Assembly (NCBI RefSeq): GCF_900021155.1
Contig: NZ_FCNT01000026.1
Coordinates: 1-50,980 of the forward strand
From: Alistipes sp. CHKCI003
GTDB taxonomy: Bacteria; Bacteroidota; Bacteroidia; Bacteroidales; Rikenellaceae
DNA: 50,980 nt
Direction: 5' to 3'
Both the position numbers and the translations under genes were made by a program. Under the pieces are notes generated by a model. It did no database searches. It saw only the letters and a list, made by a program, of their open reading frames with translations, and was not told where the DNA came from. Shown here piece after piece: positions 17,533 to 25,196 of this stretch (within the stretch, counting starts at the first letter, position 1; the number at the start of each line of letters is the position of its first letter).

Positions 17533-18801
17533 ATGGAAAAAGATTATAAACAGCAGGCCCTCGCCTATCACAGCGAGGGTCGCCCCGGTAAGATAGAGGT
17601 CGCACCGACCAAACCCTACGCCACGCAATACGACCTATCGCTCGCCTACTCGCCCGGCGTGGCGGCTCCCTGCGTGGAGATCGCCCGCGATCCGAACCTG
17701 AGCTACACCTACACCGCCAAAGGCAACCTCGTGGCCGTGATCTCGAACGGTACGGCCGTGCTCGGCCTCGGCAATATCGGAGCCGCGGCCTCGAAACCCG
17801 TGATGGAGGGCAAGAGCATGCTCTTCAAGACATTCGCCGACATCGACGCTTTCGACATCGAGATCTCGGCGACCGATCCCGACACCTTCGTCGAGACGGT
17901 GAAAAACATCGCCCCCACTTTCGGAGGCATCAACCTCGAAGACATCAAGGCTCCCGAATGCTTCGAAATCGAAGCCCGCCTGCGCGAAGAGCTGGACATT
18001 CCCGTGATGCACGACGACCAGCACGGCACCGCCGTCATCACCTCGGCGGCGCTGATCAACGCACTCTACATCACCGGCAAGAAGATCGAAGAGCTGGAAG
18101 TGGTCGTCAACGGCGCCGGCGCAGCAGCCATCGCCTGCGCACGGCTCTTCCGCTCGCTCGGCGTACGCCGCGACCGCATGGTGCTGTGCGACAGCCGCGG
18201 CGTGGTGAGCACGCGGCGCGACGACCTCAATTCCCTGAAACGGGAGTTCGCCACGGACCGTCCGGCCGCAACGCTGGCCGAAGCGATCCGCGGAGCCGAC
18301 GTCTTCCTCGGTGTCTCGAAAGCCGGAGCCCTCACCGCCGAGATGGTCCGGTCCATGGCCGACAACCCGCTCATCATGGCGCTGGCGAACCCCGTCCCCG
18401 AAATCGACCCTGCCGAAGCCCGAGCCGCACGGCCCGACGCCATCGTCTGCACGGGACGTTCGGACACCCCCAATCAGGTGAACAACGTACTCGGATTCCC
18501 CTATATTTTCCGCGGTGCGCTCGACGTGAGAGCCACGACGATCAACGATTCGATGAAACTCGCCGCCGCGGAAGCCATCGCCGAACTGGCACGCACGCCC
18601 GTGCCGGACGAAGTGCTGGCGGCCTACGGTCTCACCTCGCTGGAATTCGGACGCGACTACCTCATCCCGAAGGCGCTGGACCACCGGCTGTTGTGGAACG
18701 TGGCGCCCGCCGTGGCGCAGGCCGCCGTAGCCACCGGCGCGGCACGCCGCACCCTGCCGGACTGGAACGGGTACCTGATGGCGCTGCGCGAACGGATCTG
18801 A
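17533..18801 (+). CDS. Malic enzyme, short form
   Basis: A 422-residue malic enzyme, which oxidatively decarboxylates malate to pyruvate and CO2 with NAD(P)+. The catalytic Tyr lies in [11 protein letters not shown] and the Lys in [11 protein letters not shown]. The metal-binding segment is [10 protein letters not shown], and the Rossmann motif is [14 protein letters not shown]. The large Bacteroidales MaeB proteins carry an extra C-terminal phosphotransacetylase domain of about 320 residues; that is absent here, and the protein ends cleanly after the malic domain. NADP preference cannot be decided by eye. The Met at 17533 is chosen because the frame upstream to 17494 overlaps the -7 box. Confidence 0.92.
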   Translation: MEKDYKQQALAYHSEGRPGKIEVAPTKPYATQYDLSLAYSPGVAAPCVEIARDPNLSYTYTAKGNLVAVISNGTAVLGLGNIGAAASKPVMEGKSMLFKTFADIDAFDIEISATDPDTFVETVKNIAPTFGGINLEDIKAPECFEIEARLREELDIPVMHDDQHGTAVITSAALINALYITGKKIEELEVVVNGAGAAAIACARLFRSLGVRRDRMVLCDSRGVVSTRRDDLNSLKREFATDRPAATLAEAIRGADVFLGVSKAGALTAEMVRSMADNPLIMALANPVPEIDPAEARAARPDAIVCTGRSDTPNQVNNVLGFPYIFRGALDVRATTINDSMKLAAAEAIAELARTPVPDEVLAAYGLTSLEFGRDYLIPKALDHRLLWNVAPAVAQAAVATGAARRTLPDWNGYLMALRERI

Positions 18802-18889
18802 CCCCTCAGGGTTCAGCCGCAGAACGCGACGCCGGAGCGGGACAACCAAGGCGAAAAGCGAAGGGTTCCTCTTCACGCGGCACGGCACA

Positions 18890-20755
18890 TCAGCGCAAAG
18901 GGCAGACCATCACATACTCCTCGTCCGTTTCGGCGACGACCGAAAAACCCTCGCGCCGATAGAGATTCACGGCCGGATTCGCTTTCTGCACCGAAAGCGA
19001 AATCCGGTCGTATCTTTCACAGCGTAACCGCCGCAGCATTCCGCGCAGCAGCGCGGTGCCGATCCCCCGGCCGCGATAACCGTCATAAACGGCCAGCACA
19101 CACTCCGGCACCCCGTCGGCAATGTGGCCGAAACCGCGGATACACCGCACCCACACGGCACCGACGACACAGCCGCCGGCCTCGGCCACGAGGCAGCGAT
19201 CGTCCGGCCGGCTGCCGAATCCGGCCACATATCGCCACAGCGCAGGCTGCTGAAGCACCGTCCGCGGCACGGGCGGCTGCCCCGCCCCGCGCCATATAGC
19301 TTCGTATAGAAATTCGGTCAGCAAGGGCTCTTCGCCCTTCCGCAGCGGACGAACGATCGGATCCGGCACAGGATTCTCCCTCCCGCAAGCGTCCGACGGA
19401 CCGCAGCGAAAATCCGACACGGCCGCCGGACGGGCCTCAGCACCGACAGCGCTCCCGAGAACGGCACGGACGGCACCGCATAAAGTAGCACCGCCCGGAA
19501 CATATATTCCCCTGTCCGAAGCACAAGCGGCAGAATCGGCTGCAATCACTGCCACAGAGCCATCCGACCGGCCGGAATCCGAAACGGACACGGCCGCCGG
19601 ACGGGCCTCAGCACCGACAGGCATCGAAGCATCCTGCTGCGCCGCGTCTCCGGCGACAGCCTCTGCACGGACGTCCGCAGGCAATCCCCGCACGCAATCC
19701 TCCCGTTCCGCTCCTTCATGCGCCGCCCCGGCCCCGACGGCTCCCATGAGCGCCCGGAACTCCCCGAGCGGCATATCGCACACCGTACACGAACCGATAC
19801 CGGTCGGCAGCACCACGTGCAACGTCCCGCCCTCGCGTTTCTTGTCCGCAGCGACAGCCTCCAGCATCCGATCCATCGACACGGGCGGCGTCAGTCGGAA
19901 TCCGAGCCGCCCGAGCGCTCCCGCAATCCGGCGGCACTCCGTCTCCGCGAGCATCCCCAGCCGCACGGCGGCCCGGGCCATGAGCACCGTCCCGACGGCA
20001 ACGGCCTCGCCGTGGTTCATCCGTCCGGACGTACGTTCGATGGCATGGGCCAGCGTATGGCCCAGATTGAGTTTGCGGCGCTCGCCCGCCTCGCGTTCGT
20101 CGCGTGCGACGACGGCGACCTTCACTCCCACGGCACGCCCGACCACCCGTCGCAACAATGCCTGATCGCTCCGCAGCTCCCCGAAATCCGCCTCCTCGAT
20201 CGCCGCGAACAGCTCTTCGTCGGCGATGATGCCCGCCTTGACCGCCTCGGCCAGCCCCGCGCGGAACTCGCGGTCGGGAAGCGTCCGGAGCAGCGCCGGA
20301 TCGCAGACGACGAACTGCGGCTGGGCGAAGGTGCCCGCCATATTCTTATATCCGTCGATATTGACCCCGTTCTTGCCGCCCACAGCGGCATCGACCTGTC
20401 CCAAGAGGGTCGTCGGCACGAATCCGAAGGGCACGCCGCGCATGTAGGTCGAAGCCGCGAAACCCGCAATGTCGGTAACGATGCCGCCGCCGACCCCCAG
20501 TATGAACGTCTTGCGGTCGGCGCCCGCAGCGATCAGACGCCGATGGATATTTTCCACGGTGGAGAGGGTCTTGATCCGCTCGCCCCGACCGATCAGCACG
20601 GTCTCGCACGCAGCCGGCAGTCCGCCGTGCAGACGATCCGCTTCGGTGTCGGAAACGACGACGACTCGGCCCGCAGGAAGCACCTGCGGCAGTATCTCCG
20701 GGACGGCCCCCAAATATATCCTGCTGCAATGTCTGATGTCGAACGCGCACTCCAT
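18890..20755 (-). CDS. aroB: 3-dehydroquinate synthase fused to a GNAT acetyltransferase
   Basis: A 621-residue fusion. Residues 1 to about 338 are AroB, which cyclises DAHP to 3-dehydroquinate in the shikimate pathway. It shows the NAD site GGGIVTDIAGF, VPTTLLGQVDAAVGGKNGVN, and the zinc ligands in LAEAVKAG, NLGHTLAHAIE and HGEAVAVG. Residues about 339-465 form an Ala/Gly-rich linker. Residues about 466-621 are a GNAT N-acetyltransferase with the acetyl-CoA motif YRGRGIGTALL (560-570) and the NPAVNLYRREGF segment. The frame is open throughout. Its substrate is unknown. The start at 20755 follows a -7 box by 35 bases and matches usual AroB N-termini. AroB normally ends near residue 340, so the C-terminal extension is the odd part. 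Confidence 0.9.
   Translation of the reverse strand: MECAFDIRHCSRIYLGAVPEILPQVLPAGRVVVVSDTEADRLHGGLPAACETVLIGRGERIKTLSTVENIHRRLIAAGADRKTFILGVGGGIVTDIAGFAASTYMRGVPFGFVPTTLLGQVDAAVGGKNGVNIDGYKNMAGTFAQPQFVVCDPALLRTLPDREFRAGLAEAVKAGIIADEELFAAIEEADFGELRSDQALLRRVVGRAVGVKVAVVARDEREAGERRKLNLGHTLAHAIERTSGRMNHGEAVAVGTVLMARAAVRLGMLAETECRRIAGALGRLGFRLTPPVSMDRMLEAVAADKKREGGTLHVVLPTGIGSCTVCDMPLGEFRALMGAVGAGAAHEGAEREDCVRGLPADVRAEAVAGDAAQQDASMPVGAEARPAAVSVSDSGRSDGSVAVIAADSAACASDRGIYVPGGATLCGAVRAVLGSAVGAEARPAAVSDFRCGPSDACGRENPVPDPIVRPLRKGEEPLLTEFLYEAIWRGAGQPPVPRTVLQQPALWRYVAGFGSRPDDRCLVAEAGGCVVGAVWVRCIRGFGHIADGVPECVLAVYDGYRGRGIGTALLRGMLRRLRCERYDRISLSVQKANPAVNLYRREGFSVVAETDEEYVMVCPLR
19416..19620 (-). repeat. 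Perfect 34-bp direct repeat in the AroB-GNAT linker
   Basis: Identical 34-base copies lie at 19416-19449 and 19587-19620. They are 171 bases apart (57 codons), so recombination between them would delete 57 residues without breaking the frame. Both encode the linker segment VGAEARPAAVS. Confidence 0.9.
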
Positions 20756-20790
20756 CGGCCGAAAGAATTGGTTGCTGAACGGGAAGGATA

Positions 20791-20798
20791 CAAAATTA
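20791..20798 (-). promoter_or_regulatory. -7 box of the aroB fusion gene
   Basis: On the minus strand this reads TAATTTTG, matching TAnnTTTG. It ends 35 bases before the ATG and is divergent from the typA promoter. Confidence 0.6.
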
Positions 20799-20821
20799 GC
20801 ATAAATTCGGCGATTATTTCG

Positions 20822-20829
20822 TACCTTTG
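20822..20829 (+). promoter_or_regulatory. -7 box of the typA promoter
   Basis: TACCTTTG ends 19 bases before the typA ATG. The preceding TTCG resembles the dispersed repeat's end, but the rest of the repeat is not recognisable here. Confidence 0.7.
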
Positions 20830-20848
20830 CGCCATAAAATTCTCTTCT

Positions 20849-22654
20849 ATGCAAAAACTCCGCAATATAGCCATTATTGCCCACGTAGACCACGGAAAAA
20901 CCACGCTCGTAGACAAGCTGATCCTCGCGGGGCACATCCTGCGCTACAACGCCAAGCAGGCTGCCGGCGAACTGATCCTCGACAACAACGATCTCGAACG
21001 CGAACGCGGTATCACGATCCTCTCGAAAAACGTATCGGTCATCTATAAGGACTACAAGATCAACATCATCGACACCCCGGGCCACGCCGACTTCGGCGGC
21101 GAGGTGGAGCGCGTGCTCAACATGTGCGACGGCGTGCTGCTGCTCGTGGACGCCTTCGAAGGCACGATGCCCCAGACGCGCTTCGTGCTGCAGAAGGCCC
21201 TCGCACTGGGCAAAAAACCGATCGTCGTGGTGAACAAGGTCGACAAGCCCAACTGCCGGCCCGAAGTGGTCAACGAACAGGTTTTCGACCTCATGTTCTC
21301 GCTCGACGCCACCGAGGAGCAGCTCGACTACAAAACCATCTACGGCTCGGCCAAACAAGGCTGGATGTCGCACAAGTGGAACGAACCGACCGACTCGATC
21401 GTGCCGCTGCTGGATGCCATCGTCGACGAAATACCCGAGCCGGCGACCGTCGAAGGCACGCCCCAACTGCTGATCACCTCGCTCGAATACTCCCCCTACA
21501 CGGGCCGCATCGCCGTGGGCAAGCTCACGCGCGGCACGCTCCGCACGGGTCAGAACGTAACGCTCGCCAAGCGCGACGGCACGACGATGCAGAAGACCCG
21601 CATCAAGGAGTTGATGGTCTTCGAAGGACTCGGCAAGAAAAAGGTGGACGAGGTGGCATGCGGCGAAATCTGCGCCCTGATGGGTATCGACGGTTTCGAG
21701 ATCGGAGACACGGTGTGCGATTTCGAACATCCCGAACCGCTGCCTCCGATCGCCATCGACGAACCCACAATGTCGATGCTCTTCACGATCAACAATTCGC
21801 CTTTCTTCGGCAAGGACGGCAAATACGTAACCTCGCGCCACATCAAGGAGCGCCTCGACCGCGAGCTGGAGAAAAACCTCGCACTGCGCGTCGAATCGGG
21901 CCCCTCGGCCGACAGTTTCAACGTCTTCGGCCGCGGCGTGCTCCACCTCTCGGTCCTGATCGAGACCATGCGCCGCGAGGGCTACGAACTCCAGATCGGC
22001 CAGCCGCACGTGATCGTCAAGCAGATCGACGGCCGGAAATGCGAACCCGTCGAAGAGATGACCGTCGACTGCCCCGAGGAGTGCTCGGGTACGGTGATCG
22101 AACTGGCGACCAAACGCAAAGGCACGCTGACGAACATGACCTCGAACGGCGACCGCGTGCGTCTGGAATTCACCATCCCCTCGCGCGGCATCATCGGTCT
22201 GAGGTCGAACATGCTCACCGCCACGGCGGGCGAGGCCATCATGACCCACCGTTTCCGGAGCTTCGAACCGTGGACGGGCGAGATCGAGATGCGCACCAAC
22301 GGCTCGATCATCTCCGGCGAGACGGGGACGGCCTACGCCTACTCGATCGACAAACTGCAAGACCGCGGCCGGTTTTTCATCTCGCCGATGGACTCCGTGT
22401 ACGAGGGACAGGTGATCGGCGAGCACACCCGCGCGAACGACATCACCGTGAATGTTACCAAATCCAAGCAGCTCACCAACATGCGTGCTTCGGGTTCGGA
22501 CGACAAGGCGGTGATCGTGCCCCCCAAGATCTTCACGCTCGAAGAGGCGCTCGAATACATCAAGGAGGACGAATACGTCGAAGTAACGCCCCGCGCCATA
22601 CGCTTGCGCAAGATACTGCTGCACGAAGTGGACCGCAAACGGGCGGGAAAATAA
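20849..22654 (+). CDS. typA: Ribosome-associated GTPase TypA/BipA
   Basis: A 601-residue translational GTPase of the TypA/BipA family, which binds the ribosome and assists 50S assembly and stress adaptation. G1 is AHVDHGKTT (residues 11-19), the switch region contains RERGITIL, G3 is [14 protein letters not shown] and G4 is [12 protein letters not shown]-like domain V and the BipA-specific C-terminus ([20 protein letters not shown], then [14 protein letters not shown]) are complete. Length is normal. It has its own promoter in a divergent region shared with the aroB fusion. A tandem repeat array begins 45 bases after its stop. Confidence 0.97.
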   Translation: MQKLRNIAIIAHVDHGKTTLVDKLILAGHILRYNAKQAAGELILDNNDLERERGITILSKNVSVIYKDYKINIIDTPGHADFGGEVERVLNMCDGVLLLVDAFEGTMPQTRFVLQKALALGKKPIVVVNKVDKPNCRPEVVNEQVFDLMFSLDATEEQLDYKTIYGSAKQGWMSHKWNEPTDSIVPLLDAIVDEIPEPATVEGTPQLLITSLEYSPYTGRIAVGKLTRGTLRTGQNVTLAKRDGTTMQKTRIKELMVFEGLGKKKVDEVACGEICALMGIDGFEIGDTVCDFEHPEPLPPIAIDEPTMSMLFTINNSPFFGKDGKYVTSRHIKERLDRELEKNLALRVESGPSADSFNVFGRGVLHLSVLIETMRREGYELQIGQPHVIVKQIDGRKCEPVEEMTVDCPEECSGTVIELATKRKGTLTNMTSNGDRVRLEFTIPSRGIIGLRSNMLTATAGEAIMTHRFRSFEPWTGEIEMRTNGSIISGETGTAYAYSIDKLQDRGRFFISPMDSVYEGQVIGEHTRANDITVNVTKSKQLTNMRASGSDDKAVIVPPKIFTLEEALEYIKEDEYVEVTPRAIRLRKILLHEVDRKRAGK

Positions 22655-22698
22655 GCCGCCGCTCCATAATCCCGAAGACAGGACCGAAGGCAGACCCG

Positions 22699-23290
22699 AA
22701 AGCCGGCCCGAAACAAGGGCGGGCTATGCTGAGACGGGAAACGGACGGAAAGAACCTCAATCGCTCCGCAACCACGAAAGCCGGCCCGAAACAAGGGCGC
22801 GCCATGCTGAGGCGGGAAACGGACGAAAAGAACCTCAATCGCTCCGCAACCCCGAAAGCCCGCCCGAAACAAGGGCGGGCCATGCTGAGGCGGAAAACGG
22901 ACGAAAAGAACCTCAATCGCTCCGCAACCTCGAAAGCCGGCCCGAAACAAGGGCGGGCCATGCTGAGGCGGGAAACGGACGGAAAGAGCCCCAATCGCTC
23001 CGCAACCCCGAAAGCCCGCCCGAATACAAGGGCGCGCCATGCTGAGGCGGGAAACGGACGAAAAGAACCTCAATCGCTCCGCAACCCCGAAAGCCGACCC
23101 GAAACAAGGGCGGGCTATGCTGAGACGGGAAACGGACGGAAAGAACCTCAATCGCTCCGCAACCCCGAAAGCCGGCCCAAAACAAGAGCAGGTCATGCTG
23201 AGGCGGGAAACGGACGGAAAGAGCTCCAATCGCTCCGCAACCTCGAAAGCCGGCCCGAAACAAGGGCGGGCTATGCTGAGGCGGAAAACG
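22699..23290. repeat. 78-bp tandem repeat array, about 7.6 copies
   Basis: Copies start at 22699, 22777, 22855, 22933, 23011, 23090, 23168 and 23246 (partial). Each is 78 bases, except the fifth, which has one inserted T (79). The units begin AAAGCCGGCCCGAAACAAGG and contain CAATCGCTCCGCAACC near the end. They differ at only a few sites. GCCCG and CGGGC, 9 bases apart in each unit, can form a small hairpin. The period is a multiple of three and the plus frame is open in copies 1-4, but the insertion in copy 5 shifts it. There are no spacers, so this is not a CRISPR array. Confidence 0.95.
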
Positions 23291-23921
23291 GGCATTAAGA
23301 AATTCAACGCGATCCGCATTCGCGGAGAACCGAATCCGTCCATTCGAATCCCGGACTTTTTCACCTCTCGCTCGCGGCCGGAGGACTCGACGGATGTGCG
23401 ACGGGATCCCGACGACAGGCCCAAGCCGGCCTTCCCGCTTCTTCCGCCCTCTGCATTTTCTCTTTTCGCCGGCGTGCCGATCTTCGCAGCAACCTGCCCT
23501 ATGCCACCGTCGCCGCCGGCCGGCGGCATAGCCGCGGCACCGATGGCCGATGCGCCCCGTCGTGCCGGCCTTCGCCGTCAAAAAACGCAGGACCATGACC
23601 ATCATCGCGCCGAACGCAGACCGCGCAGGGCTTCCGTCCGACGGAGCGCTTTTCGGGTTCGGGGCCGCACGTCCGAAACCCTAAGACTTCCGATTCACCG
23701 CCGCATACGATGCAAAAAAGACAGAACACGAAAAGAGGAGGTCTCGCAAGCCGCAGACCCCCTCTTTCCATTCGTATTCCTATTAAACTATTTCAATTCT
23801 CAGACAGTTAAATATTCGTCAAACACCCCCTTTCATCCGTACTCCATCGAGACCTTTTCCGAACATATAACGCACGGGGAGAGTCGACACGACCTCTTTT
23901 TCGCATACGGAAAACGAATCT
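23291..23921. other. Intergenic stretch with a terminator
   Basis: No gene is seen. It contains the hairpin terminator at 23731-23767 for the convergent lipoprotein gene. Confidence 0.5.
23731..23767 (-). terminator. Terminator for the Omp28-like gene
   Basis: A 13-base-pair stem with one mismatch (AAAGAGGAGGTCT pairing with AGACCCCCTCTTT on the plus strand), flanked by A-rich DNA on the left, which reads as T-rich after the stem on the minus strand. It lies about 155 bases beyond the stop codon, so the transcript would have a long 3' tail. Confidence 0.6.
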
Positions 23922-25037
23922 CTATTCGTAAGCATACTCCACTTCGCCGTCGAGCGGACAGGAGACGACGTTGTTCACCACGAGCTTTTGCTCCGTCTCA
24001 TCCGTCGTAACGAAAAGCAACAGACGGCAGGCACTCTTCACCCATTTCTCATCCATCTCGATCACGAACACGTGTTCGCCGGTCTTGCCCGCTTCGATCT
24101 GACCGAGCGCATAGCCGCTATAATCAACCGACGACACTTTGCTGTCGGCCATACGGATCACATTGTTGTGCGTATCGAAATCGCCTTGTAAACCCGTATA
24201 GTTGCTTTGTTTGCCGTAAATGCCGTCCTCCAACAGCCATGCCCCGACACGGAAATCACGGGTCTCGCCGGCTTTCACGCCCACGTGTACGACCAGCGTA
24301 TTGTCGTTGAGCTCGGCTTTTGCGCAGATGCCCGCCAGAGCTTCCGAACGTGCATAGGAGTCGTCCACGACTCTCTTGAGGCCGATCAGGCTGTTGTAAT
24401 TATTGAAGCCCATGTACATATCGGCCACGACGTAGGGAAAACTGCTCACACCCATCGCCTGATCGAGACGCTGGCTCAAATAGCACGGATCATCCGAATT
24501 GAAATTGTGAGCGGCGGCCAACTCCACTTTCGAGGCATAGTCCTCCTCATCGAGCATCTGGCCCATGATCGTTATCATACCCGGGCACCATCCGCATCCC
24601 GTACCCGTGAACTGGGTGAGCAGCACCTTGCGCACAAAAGCGCGTCCGTCGGGCTTCGGGTCCGCCGGAAGTTCCGGCACGGGGAAGGCGATCGCCGTCA
24701 AAGTAACTCTTGCGGAATTGCTGGCCTCGTAGGACGCCCAGAAAGAGTAGGTGCCCGTCTCGGTCGTAGTGAACGTCAGTCCCGAGAGCGGTTCGTTCGT
24801 TTGTGCATTGTAAATGGTAACTCCTTCCGTAACCTGTTCTCCATTGACGATAACGATGAACTCCGCGGCATCCTCGCCGTTTGCGTGTATCACCGAACGG
24901 TCGAGCGAAAGTTCCACATCGCCGCTCGGTTTGGGCGGCTTCGGACCGGGATCCGGCTCTGGATCGGGATCGTTGCCGCTGCACCCCAGCGTCAGCGCGA
25001 CGGCGGAAAATATCAGAAGATATTTAAGTATTTTCAT
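23922..25037 (-). CDS. Omp28-related lipoprotein with thioredoxin-like CxxC
   Basis: A 371-residue exported lipoprotein. The signal peptide ends in LTLGC with the lipobox Cys at 19, followed by a Pro/Asp-rich tether (DPDPEPDPGPKPPKPSGD). Residues about 40-115 look like a small Ig-like beta domain. The rest matches Omp28-like proteins of Bacteroidetes, with a thioredoxin-type active site GCGWCPG (Cys 148 and 151) and FPYVVAD where thioredoxins have a cis-Pro loop. Omp28 of Porphyromonas is surface-exposed. A redox role is inferred from the CxxC. It lies 159 bases downstream of a larger lipoprotein gene on the same strand, separated by a strong hairpin. Confidence 0.85.
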   Translation of the reverse strand: MKILKYLLIFSAVALTLGCSGNDPDPEPDPGPKPPKPSGDVELSLDRSVIHANGEDAAEFIVIVNGEQVTEGVTIYNAQTNEPLSGLTFTTTETGTYSFWASYEASNSARVTLTAIAFPVPELPADPKPDGRAFVRKVLLTQFTGTGCGWCPGMITIMGQMLDEEDYASKVELAAAHNFNSDDPCYLSQRLDQAMGVSSFPYVVADMYMGFNNYNSLIGLKRVVDDSYARSEALAGICAKAELNDNTLVVHVGVKAGETRDFRVGAWLLEDGIYGKQSNYTGLQGDFDTHNNVIRMADSKVSSVDYSGYALGQIEAGKTGEHVFVIEMDEKWVKSACRLLLFVTTDETEQKLVVNNVVSCPLDGEVEYAYE

Positions 25038-25150
25038 TTTATTGTGTCTTGTTTCGTTTTGTTCGAATCATGTCGATCGTCGTTTGCGATATCGTCCGGG
25101 ACATTTCCGGCAGGGAAACGTCCGCACAGCATCGCTCCGAGATTCAGAAG

Positions 25151-25185
25151 ATATCGCGGCAGGAGCGCTGCTCCTGCCGCGATAT
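25151..25185 (-). terminator. Perfect 16-bp hairpin after the large lipoprotein gene
   Basis: ATATCGCGGCAGGAGC and its exact complement enclose a 3-base loop. It lies 11 bases beyond the stop codon. There is no T-tract on the minus strand side, so it may act as an mRNA 3'-end stabiliser or attenuator rather than a classical terminator. Confidence 0.6.
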
Positions 25186-25196
25186 TCAGGAAGCAA

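Noticed and set aside
20756..22624. Extension of the minus-strand AroB frame back across typA
   Set aside because: It lies antisense to typA, has no family features, and AroB's conserved part begins just after the Met at 20755.
22699..23010. The 78-bp array as a coding repeat of 26 residues
   Set aside because: The plus frame is broken by an inserted base in copy 5, and no start signal or upstream conserved part is seen.
22699..23290. The 78-bp array as a CRISPR
   Set aside because: Units follow each other without spacers, and no cas genes are near.
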